From: an uncultured Campylobacter sp.
GTDB lineage: Bacteria; Campylobacterota; Campylobacteria; Campylobacterales; Campylobacteraceae
Length of the DNA: 5,701 nt
Direction of reading: 5' to 3'
Assembly (NCBI RefSeq): GCF_938045595.1
Contig: NZ_CALIBB010000250.1
Location: forward strand, 1 to 5,701
Shown here piece after piece: positions 1 to 4,713 of the stretch. Position numbers and translations under genes: made by a program. The notes under the pieces are model-generated. The model was not told where the DNA came from. It ran no database searches and saw nothing but the letters and a program-made list of their open reading frames with translations. Numbering within the stretch: position 1 is the first letter of the stretch; each line of letters begins with the position of its first letter.

Positions 1-648
1 TTCAAGCGCAATTTTATTGAGATTCGCTGTATAAAGTGAGCTAGGCGAGTCCTTTTTAATATCGCGCTCGTTTATGGCGTCCTTTTCACCCTCAAACGCA
101 GGCTCAAATTCCGTATTCTGCCACTGCCTGCGGCTTTCGTCATAATTCATCGCATGCGTGATATCGTCTATATCGTATGAGTTTAGCTTAATCGCTGCGG
201 CTTCGTCGCGAGAAACGACCTCATCACGGTGATCGAAAGCGGATTTGTACTTTCGCACGATGAGCTCAAAAATCGCGGCATTGATACCGTAGTGATTTAA
301 AATTTTAGTGCAGTCGTTTTCCTTATCATTTAAAATTTTAAGCATAAAATCAAGCTCGTTTTTAGGCTCTTTAGCGTTATTTAATTCAGTATAGAACTGC
401 TTAAATTCTATCGTCTGCGCCGGATCCTTACCGCTTGATTTAGGCATCATATCCAAAAGCCCGCCCAGATTATCCAAGATATTTAGGTAGTTAATATCCG
501 GAATTTCTTTGGCGATGAGCCCGTGAAAGGGCTTATTGTATTTAAAAATCGCATAAACTACGTGCGAAGTGGTGATATATTCGTCCTCGCCGTCATTTGC
601 GACGCTGATTGCTTGTTCAAAATGTTTGTTTAAAAAAAATCCTATCAT
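1..648 (-). CDS. clpA: ClpA, ATP-dependent Clp protease unfoldase subunit (N-terminal 216 residues, runs off the window)
   Basis: ClpA is the AAA+ unfoldase that feeds substrates, including those brought by ClpS, into the ClpP peptidase in the cytoplasm. Only the N-domain and the linker are present; both ATPase modules lie beyond position 1. The reading frame is open from the ATG at 646-648 to the window edge. Residues about 10-65 resemble a first Clp N-repeat (FEQAISVANDG, then YITTSHVVYAIF). Residues 79-135 align with the second repeat of E. coli ClpA: TIEF against TLSF, then LKILNDKENDCTKIL against VAIFSEQESQAAYLL. A charged linker (about 140-205) ends in LNKIALE, the usual lead-in to the GKIDPLIGR-type segment before the first Walker A motif. 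The start is supported by AAAGGAAAG a few bases upstream. clpS ends 15 bases before it, so the two are probably translated from one message. The N-domain is divergent, so the name rests on the clpS neighbour, the repeat alignment and the linker motif. Confidence 0.88.
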   Translation of the reverse strand, partial: MIGFFLNKHFEQAISVANDGEDEYITTSHVVYAIFKYNKPFHGLIAKEIPDINYLNILDNLGGLLDMMPKSSGKDPAQTIEFKQFYTELNNAKEPKNELDFMLKILNDKENDCTKILNHYGINAAIFELIVRKYKSAFDHRDEVVSRDEAAAIKLNSYDIDDITHAMNYDESRRQWQNTEFEPAFEGEKDAINERDIKKDSPSSLYTANLNKIALE

Positions 649-663
649 TGCTTTCCTTTAAAT

Positions 664-969
664 TTAATCCTCTTCGATCTCACATCTAAGAGGGAATCCT
701 GCGGCCTTTGCCGCTTGTAAAACCGCTTGTTGCTTGCACTCGGCTATCTCTTTAGGATACGCGCCGCAAACCGCGCGACCCTGCTTATGAACTTTCATCA
801 TTAAATCTACGGCGTCGTTAAAGTTTTTGGCGAAAATCTCCATCAAAATATAAACCACGAAATCCATCGTCGTCACGTCGTCGTTTAGCAAAATTACTTT
901 ATACGGACGAGGCACGAAAGATTTTGTTTTGGCGCGAGTGCGAATCTGCACGCCGGTTTTAGTTGCCAT
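664..969 (-). CDS. clpS: ClpS, N-degron adaptor of the ClpAP protease
   Basis: ClpS is a small cytoplasmic adaptor that binds proteins with destabilising N-terminal residues and hands them to ClpA. The 101-residue length is normal. A flexible N-terminal tail (residues 1-20) precedes the core motif VILLNDDVTTMDFVV (25-39). By alignment to E. coli ClpS with an offset of five, the N-degron pocket residues are kept: N29, D30, D31, T33, the gatekeeper M35, and H61 in KVHKQG. GAYPKEIAECK (69-79) and the C-terminal PLRCEIEED are also family signatures. The one change noticed is threonine at 34 where E. coli has proline. The ATG at 967-969 lies inside the end of the upstream lipoprotein gene (11-base overlap), and AGGA about six bases before it supports this start. 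clpA follows after 15 bases, as expected for an adaptor and its unfoldase. Confidence 0.96.
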   Translation of the reverse strand: MATKTGVQIRTRAKTKSFVPRPYKVILLNDDVTTMDFVVYILMEIFAKNFNDAVDLMMKVHKQGRAVCGAYPKEIAECKQQAVLQAAKAAGFPLRCEIEED

Positions 970-1657
970 TTTTTATCCTGGCGATATCGCTTTTTATCAC
1001 ATCGGTATCGACCATACCTAAGTAATACGGCTTGCCCCGCTCATCGCCTTCATTAATGTCAGTAAGCCTTTGATATTTTCCATCTTTAAGCACCACCTTA
1101 AAAGGGATCGAAAGCGCGTGGCGATAACCGATGTCGCTTAAAATTTGACCTACTATGCGCTCGTTCTGTTTTGAATTGGAGATAAAATAATACGCGTTAA
1201 ACTTTTTCGTAAAATTTTCGATCACCTGCGCATCGGTAATGTCCTCAAAATAAATCAAGCCGACCATTAGAAAATCCGCGGAATTTTTTAACTGAAAGTC
1301 CATCAGATGCGGCGCTTCGATGCGGCATGGCTGGCAGTATGTACCGAAAATATCAAACATTAAAATTTTATCGCTGTCCGCGAGCTTAAAGCCCTTTTCT
1401 GTCCGCTCAATCGTTACCTCGCCGCCTACGACGCTTTTAAGCGTAAGGCGCTCGCCCGTTTTAAACGGCGTAAAAGCTACCTCCTCGCCGCTCTCTCCAC
1501 CAATACGCTCGCCATTTTTATCTTGAGCGGAATTTTTTGCCATCTGATTCTCGCTCGCGGCAGGATTCTCGCCAGCAGAGCCCGTCTTTTTCTGCGAATC
1601 ATCTCCGCAGCCACTTAAGACAAAAATCGCCAAACATGATAGTAAAAATTTCTTCAT
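959..1657 (-). CDS. TlpA/thioredoxin-fold lipoprotein with a CQPC active site
   Basis: This 232-residue protein is a probable membrane-anchored thiol-disulfide oxidoreductase acting in the periplasm. The N-terminus has KK, a hydrophobic stretch and the lipobox LSGC, so C17 should be the lipidated residue. Residues 18-60 form a hydrophilic, Gly/Ser/Asn/Glu-rich tether. The thioredoxin-fold domain begins near residue 70. It carries FGTYCQPCRIEAPHL with the redox pair C108/C111, a strand MVGLIYF (131-137) and the cis-proline segment SIPFKVVLKDG with P185. This matches the TlpA/ResA-like family of reductases used in cytochrome c maturation or disulfide handling, but the actual partner cannot be told from sequence. 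C. jejuni has a thioredoxin-like gene at the same place between smpB and clpS. The ATG at 1655-1657 follows AAGGAAA at a good distance. The 3' end overlaps clpS by 11 bases, so its translation is probably coupled to clpS. How sure: fold and lipoprotein nature high, exact role low. Confidence 0.9.
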   Translation of the reverse strand: MKKFLLSCLAIFVLSGCGDDSQKKTGSAGENPAASENQMAKNSAQDKNGERIGGESGEEVAFTPFKTGERLTLKSVVGGEVTIERTEKGFKLADSDKILMFDIFGTYCQPCRIEAPHLMDFQLKNSADFLMVGLIYFEDITDAQVIENFTKKFNAYYFISNSKQNERIVGQILSDIGYRHALSIPFKVVLKDGKYQRLTDINEGDERGKPYYLGMVDTDVIKSDIARIKNGN

Positions 1658-1669
1658 TGCATTTCCTTC

Positions 1670-1687
1670 GGGTTTAAATTTAAGCCC
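1670..1687. repeat. Short inverted repeat in the leader of the thioredoxin-like lipoprotein gene
   Basis: An 18-base near-palindrome with GGG and CCC ends surrounds the perfect palindrome TTAAATTTAA, with one mismatched pair. It sits between the smpB stop and the AAGGAAA ribosome site of the lipoprotein gene. It could form a weak hairpin just before that site, or simply reflect the TTTAAATTT words common between genes here. There is no T tract after it on the minus strand, so it does not look like a terminator. Confidence 0.4.
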
Positions 1688-1712
1688 GCATTTTAACCAA
1701 AGTTTTGTGAAT

Positions 1713-2177
1713 TTAAAATGAATGCTTGTCGTATCGCTTCATCGCGCTTTGCGCTTCGCGGTCGGCTTCCTTACGCTTTAGCGATTCGCGCTTGTCGTGC
1801 AGATTTTTGCCACTAGCCAAAGCGATGCGCGCCTTTACGCGGTTTTTATCATTGAGATACAGCGACAAAACCACGATGGTAAGACCCTCTTTGCTAACCG
1901 CGCCAAGCAGTTTGTCGATCTGCTTACGATGCATCAAAAGCTTTCGCGCCGCCCCTTCGTCGGGACGAAAGTGGGCGTTTGTGCTTTCAAGATAGCTGAT
2001 ATGCGCGTTTAGCAAAAACAGCTCGCCGCGGATCACGCGACAGAAGCTATCTTTGAGATTGCCTCTGCCCGCGCGCAGAGCTTTGACCTCGCTGCCCTTT
2101 AGCACGATGCCCGCTTCAAAGCTTTCAAGTATCGTAAAATCGTGAAATGCCTTGCGATTTTTACTCAGTTCTTTCAT
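1713..2177 (-). CDS. smpB: SmpB, SsrA (tmRNA)-binding protein
   Basis: SmpB binds tmRNA and brings it to stalled ribosomes, so that the unfinished protein is tagged for proteolysis and the ribosome is released. The 154-residue length is typical. Family signatures run the full length: KNRKAFHDFTILESFEAGI near the N-terminus, LKGSEVKALRAGRGNLKDSF (26-45), NAHISYLE (57-64), RKLLMHRKQI (78-87), and the RNA-contact segment SGKNLHDKRESLKRKE (122-137). A basic tail ends in KRYDKHSF and is expected to enter the mRNA channel. The ATG at 2175-2177 is preceded by AAGGAAA in a purine-rich leader. The lipoprotein, clpS and clpA genes follow within a short distance. Products of trans-translation are degraded by Clp proteases, so the neighbourhood makes functional sense. 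No tmRNA gene (ssrA) is seen in this window. Confidence 0.97.
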   Translation of the reverse strand: MKELSKNRKAFHDFTILESFEAGIVLKGSEVKALRAGRGNLKDSFCRVIRGELFLLNAHISYLESTNAHFRPDEGAARKLLMHRKQIDKLLGAVSKEGLTIVVLSLYLNDKNRVKARIALASGKNLHDKRESLKRKEADREAQSAMKRYDKHSF

Positions 2178-2302
2178 CTTTTTCCTTCTAAATTTAGTCC
2201 TAAGCTTAGCCCGTTTTTGCTTAAATTTAAAAGCGGGCGAGCAAATTTTAAATTTTATCTTTAAATTTAGCTTTTAAATTTTAACCGCGCGCCTTGGAAT
2301 TC
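2178..2302. other. ispE-smpB intergenic spacer rich in A/T palindromes
   Basis: This 125-base spacer has no reading frame of note. It contains several copies of TTTAAATTT-like words, between about 2190 and 2285. One larger inverted repeat pairs GCCCG (2209-2213) with CGGGC (2234-2238), around a loop that itself contains GCTT...AAGC flanking TTTAAATTT-like sequence. A palindrome TAAGCTTA lies at 2201-2208. The structure could be a processing or attenuation site between ispE and smpB, but it lacks a clear T run on the minus strand, so calling it a terminator would be a guess. Confidence 0.5.
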
Positions 2303-3046
2303 TTATTTTAAGAAAAACACGCTGCTGCCGCTGCCGCTTAGAAACATATCGCGATACTTGCCCATCTGCGGATATATCTTTATGCACGGCGCGAAAAGAT
2401 CGTTTAGCTGAAAGCCGCCATATTGCGCCAGCAGCTGCTCGCTGCCTAAACGCAACATCTCTTGCGCCTGCGCGGCATTTATGTTTTGCATAAAGCTTAC
2501 GCGAAACTCATTATAAACCGCGCCGGTGGAGCAAAAGATCGCTGGCGTTAAAATTTCGATCGTGGGTAGCTGGTCCTCGAAAGGCTCGATGATCTCGCCG
2601 ATACCGCGCACGTTCGCAGCCTCAAGCCCGCTAACAAAAAACGCGACGTCCGCGCCGATATTTTGCGCGATTTTGGTAAGCCGCTCGCGCGAAATTTTTA
2701 AGCTTAATTCCTCGTTCGCAAGCCGCAAAAACGCCGCTGCGTCGCTGCTACCGCCACCAAGACCCGCGCCGATCGGAATACGTTTTTTAAGCACGATCTT
2801 GTGCGAGCCGAAAAACTCCGCAAGCTCGCGCGCAAAGCCCGCCTGCTCAAGCGCCGCCTTGGCCTTTAAAATTATATTGTCCGCGATCTGCGCGGCGCCA
2901 CATTCAAGCGCAAAGCCGCTCGCGCGCTCGAAGCTTATCTCATCAAAAAGCTCCCTGCGCAGCACGAAGCGCGAGGCGATCTCGTGGTAGCCGCCGCGCG
3001 TGCCGACGACTTTTAAAAAAACGTTAATCTTTGCATAAGCTTTCAA
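2303..3046 (-). CDS. ispE: IspE, 4-diphosphocytidyl-2-C-methyl-D-erythritol kinase
   Basis: IspE phosphorylates the 2-hydroxyl of CDP-ME with ATP in the non-mevalonate (MEP) route to isoprenoids, in the cytoplasm. The 247 residues are slightly short for the family. GHMP-kinase signatures are in order. AKINVFLKVVG (5-15) has the substrate-side lysine K6, followed by GGYHEI (18-23). The ATP loop is PIGAGLGGGSSDAA (91-104). GADVAFF (131-137) carries the catalytic aspartate D133. The C-terminal glycine motif LSGSGSSVFF (236-245) closes the protein. The start codon is TTG at 3044-3046. It is chosen because GAAGGAG lies seven bases upstream and the conserved AKIN motif begins four residues later, leaving no room for a downstream start. 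Upstream lies a long non-coding gap rather than csrA, so ispE must either be read through from truB or have its own promoter. smpB follows after 125 bases. Confidence 0.96.
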   Translation of the reverse strand: MKAYAKINVFLKVVGTRGGYHEIASRFVLRRELFDEISFERASGFALECGAAQIADNIILKAKAALEQAGFARELAEFFGSHKIVLKKRIPIGAGLGGGSSDAAAFLRLANEELSLKISRERLTKIAQNIGADVAFFVSGLEAANVRGIGEIIEPFEDQLPTIEILTPAIFCSTGAVYNEFRVSFMQNINAAQAQEMLRLGSEQLLAQYGGFQLNDLFAPCIKIYPQMGKYRDMFLSGSGSSVFFLK

Positions 3047-3053
3047 AATTTTA

Positions 3054-3060
3054 CTCCTTC
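3054..3060 (-). promoter_or_regulatory. Strong ribosome binding site deciding the TTG start of ispE
   Basis: On the minus strand GAAGGAG lies seven bases before the TTG at 3046. It closely matches the Shine-Dalgarno consensus. It is the main reason for accepting a TTG start, since no in-frame ATG is suitably placed. A small GCGC-TTTG-GCGC hairpin (3062-3073) abuts it on the upstream side. Confidence 0.8.
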
Positions 3061-3079
3061 TGCGCTTTGGCGCGCTTGC

Positions 3080-3198
3080 GTTAAATTTAGCCGCGACAAA
3101 CCTTTCCAGCGCGATTAAAATTTTAAATCCGCGCGCAAGTTAAATTTCAGCCTGCGACGCGCCCTGTCCAGTGCGATTAAAATTTTAATCTGCGCACC
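3080..3198. repeat. Imperfect tandem duplication, two units of about 60 bases
   Basis: Unit one (about 3080-3138) and unit two (about 3139-3198) share, in order, GTTAAATTT, a GCGAC block, TCCAG, and GCGATTAAAATTTTAA. They differ by small insertions and substitutions. Each unit contains a palindromic core. In unit one GCGCG (3109-3113) pairs with CGCGC (3130-3134) around TTAAAATTTTAA. In unit two GTGCG (3171-3175) pairs with CGCAC (3193-3197) around ATTAAAATTTTAAT. The stem difference is compensatory: a C-G pair in unit one is a T-A pair in unit two. The element ends about 20 bases before the ispE ribosome site. A third partial copy of GCGATTAAAATT is at 3325-3336. Confidence 0.75.
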
Positions 3199-3212
3199 CG
3201 TGAAGTGTACGC

Positions 3213-3307
3213 CGCGGAATTTAACCCGCGATCGTGGCGCCCGATACGTAAATTTTATAAAGCGCGGAATTCAGATCCGCAACACACGCGGCGGAATTTC
3301 AATCCGC
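3213..3307. repeat. Cluster of three related GCGGAATT hairpins
   Basis: Three short inverted repeats share the word GCGGAATT. The first pairs CGCGG (3213-3217) with CCGCG (3226-3230). The second pairs GCGGA (3264-3268) with TCCGC (3276-3280). The third pairs GCGGA (3291-3295) with TCCGC (3303-3307). Each has a five-base-pair GC-rich stem and a seven- or eight-base A/T-rich loop. They look like copies of a small palindromic family, comparable in form to REP-type elements, though no known family is recognised. Confidence 0.65.
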
Positions 3308-3524
3308 GGCGCAAATCTATCTTAGCGATTAAAATTCCAAGCCAGCAAAATTCTAGCCGCACCGCTGCACGCCGCACTAGGTCATAAATTTAGTTTAGCG
3401 GTACGCCGCCCGCTGTAAAATCAAACCCGTCGGCGCAGACTACGCATTACCGCAAGCCGAAATTTCATTCGACAAAAACTGCTTGCTGCGCCGCAATAAA
3501 CCCCAACCTGCGCGTTTTGTAAAT

Positions 3525-3544
3525 CGCGAAATTTTAATCTCGCG
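3525..3544. repeat. Inverted repeat CGCGA/TCGCG with an A/T loop
   Basis: CGCGA (3525-3529) is a perfect inverted match to TCGCG (3540-3544) around the loop AATTTTAATC. The loop reads as the reverse complement of the GATTAAAATT word in the tandem repeat near ispE, so this may be a distant, inverted member of the same family. Confidence 0.5.
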
Positions 3545-3577
3545 GCGCGTCGTCATCGCGCACCAAAAAGTAAATCA

Positions 3578-3598
3578 AAACGCCGCTTCGCCGCGTTT
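3578..3598. repeat. Inverted repeat AAACGC/GCGTTT
   Basis: AAACGC (3578-3583) pairs perfectly with GCGTTT (3593-3598) around a nine-base GC-rich loop. The right arm runs into TTTAAATTTA. Read on the plus strand it ends in T-rich sequence, but no plus-strand gene precedes it, so its role is unknown. Confidence 0.4.
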
Positions 3599-3749
3599 AA
3601 ATTTACCCTCACGGATTTATTTCTTTTCACGAGCGAGCGTCGCCTGCCTAGCCGCACGTTGAAATTTATACTGCTTAAGGCCAATTTGCGATCTGTGCAC
3701 AACAAAAAAAGCGCAATCGCTCGTCCGCTGCTCCGCACGATAAAATTTA

Positions 3750-3764
3750 GCCGCACATGGCGGC
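3750..3764 (-). terminator. Possible weak terminator after truB
   Basis: On the minus strand a GCCGC/GCGGC stem with a five-base loop lies about 100 bases past the truB stop and is followed by TAAATTTTAT. The stem is short and the T tract is interrupted, so this is a weak candidate. If real it would end the helicase-truB message and force ispE to have its own promoter. Confidence 0.3.
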
Positions 3765-3864
3765 ACGCTATGCTAGCAAATTTAAAACACGCCGTATTTA
3801 TAACCGCTCAAATTTCAAGCCAGGGCCGCCCGATTAGAATTCCGCCGCAAGCTAGAGGCGCTGA

Positions 3865-4713
3865 TTAAAACGCGCCGCCTGCGATCGGAACGTCGTTCCA
3901 AAGATAGCGCACCTCGCCCGCGCCTATCTCGATGATCGAGTAAAAATCGCCGCAGATAAGCAGATAGCGCCCGTCCGCGCGGCTAGCCAGATCCTTTGCG
4001 GCAAGCTTCTTGCCCAAGATCACGTCGCGCGCGTCGCCGTCGTAAAAGTTCGGCTGAAGATCCAAAAACTCGAGCGGATTTAGCGCCGCCTCGTCCGCAA
4101 AGCGCGGATCTTGCAGGTCAAAAACTCCCTCGCTTTCTCGCCTAAGCGCGCTTAGCGTGCCGCAAACGCCTAGCTTTTCTGCTAAAATTTGCGCGAAAGA
4201 GCGCACGTAGCCGCCCTCGCTAAGCGCAACGCGAAAGCTCACGAATGGATGAGCGTAGCTTAAAATTTCAGCATCAAAAACCCGCATCGAGCTCTCTTTC
4301 AAGCTCACCTCTTCGCCCGCGCGAGCGAGCTTATATGCGCGCACGCCGCTAATTTTCTTGGCGCTGAAAGCGGGCGGGATAAATTTTATCTCGCCGCGCA
4401 TTTGCGCCATCGCGGCGTCTAAAACCTCGCACGAAAGCGGCGGAATTTGCTCTACGCGCCCTATGTTTTCGTTATCTCCGCTTGGGCTCTGCGCGCCCAG
4501 CCACAGCGTCGCGGCGTAAACTTTTGGCTCCTTTTTTAAAAACCTAAAAAAGCGCGCGTATTGCCCGAAAGCCACGATCAGCGCGCCGCTTGCAAAGGGA
4601 TCGAGCGTGCCGCTAAAGCCCGCCTTCTTCACGCCGTATTTGCGCTTAAGAGCGCTTAAAAATTTATTGCTGCCGATGCCCGCGGGCTTGTCCGCCAAAA
4701 ACAATCTATTCAT
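3865..4713 (-). CDS. truB: TruB, tRNA pseudouridine-55 synthase
   Basis: TruB converts U55 in the T-loop of tRNAs to pseudouridine and also acts as a tRNA folding chaperone. The N-terminal signature FLADKPAGIGSNKFL (5-19) leads to the catalytic motif GFSGTLDPFASGAL (32-45), with the nucleophile D38. Further family blocks are KVYAATLWLGAQSPSGD (starting near residue 65, with a conserved tyrosine), AFSAKKISGVRAYKLAR, and SEGGYVRSFAQILAEKLG with the conserved arginine. LSALRRESEGVFDL then closes the catalytic core. The 282-residue length is normal, with a short C-terminal extension in place of a full PUA domain. The ATG at 4711-4713 overlaps the helicase stop by eight bases, pointing to coupled translation. 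In C. jejuni the next gene would be csrA; here 818 non-coding bases follow. Composition is clearly GC-rich compared with clpA and clpS. Confidence 0.96.
   Translation of the reverse strand: MNRLFLADKPAGIGSNKFLSALKRKYGVKKAGFSGTLDPFASGALIVAFGQYARFFRFLKKEPKVYAATLWLGAQSPSGDNENIGRVEQIPPLSCEVLDAAMAQMRGEIKFIPPAFSAKKISGVRAYKLARAGEEVSLKESSMRVFDAEILSYAHPFVSFRVALSEGGYVRSFAQILAEKLGVCGTLSALRRESEGVFDLQDPRFADEAALNPLEFLDLQPNFYDGDARDVILGKKLAAKDLASRADGRYLLICGDFYSIIEIGAGEVRYLWNDVPIAGGAF

Larger units (their letters stand above)
3047..3864. other. Repeat-rich apparently non-coding gap between truB and ispE, where csrA is expected
   Basis: These 818 bases hold no protein gene I can support on either strand. The few open frames are under 70 codons, start with GTG or TTG without a ribosome site, and give basic, low-information peptides unlike any family I know. 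In C. jejuni, csrA (about 75 codons) lies between truB and ispE. I translated the minus strand here looking for the CsrA start motif (MLILTRK-type) and for the IEAP segment, and found neither, so csrA is absent or decayed beyond recognition. The region instead mixes GC-rich blocks with A/T words: a tandem repeat near ispE, a cluster of three similar hairpins, further isolated hairpins, and four copies of TAGCCGC (3088, 3354, 3649, 3748). No tRNA T-loop motif, tmRNA end or RNase P core motif was noticed. It must also contain any separate ispE promoter, which I could not place with confidence. Confidence 0.75.

Noticed and set aside
1320..2012. Plus-strand open frames opposite the lipoprotein gene and smpB
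   Set aside because: They are antisense to confidently identified genes, with biased composition and no motif.
2526..2990. Plus-strand open frame of 154 codons
   Set aside because: It is fully antisense to ispE and is Ser/Ala/Lys/Arg-rich, as expected for a shadow frame; no ribosome site or family signature seen.
3252..3259. TATAAAAT on the minus strand as a possible -10 box for ispE
   Set aside because: Similar A/T words occur throughout the gap, no matching upstream element stands out, and it is about 200 bases from the ispE start; transcript start mapping would be needed.
3080..3336. CRISPR-like array suggested by recurring words
   Set aside because: Repeats are imperfect, unevenly spaced and palindromic, with no regular unique spacers and no cas genes nearby.
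3205..3387. Plus-strand frame of 60 codons in the truB-ispE gap
   Set aside because: GTG start without a ribosome site. It runs through the GCGGAATT hairpins, and its repeated RNFNPR-like pieces come from those repeats.
3553..3756. Minus-strand frame of 67 codons at the position where csrA might be expected
   Set aside because: GTG start without a ribosome site and a basic peptide with none of the CsrA motifs; not accepted as csrA or its remnant.
3047..3864. A structured RNA gene (tRNA, tmRNA, RNase P RNA) in the gap
   Set aside because: No T-loop consensus, CCA-type end or RNase P core motif noticed; the GGAAAGG on the minus strand near 3105 lacks the rest of the RNase P context.
3659..3868. 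Plus-strand frame of 69 codons next to the truB end
   Set aside because: TTG start, no ribosome site, low-information basic peptide overlapping the truB stop.
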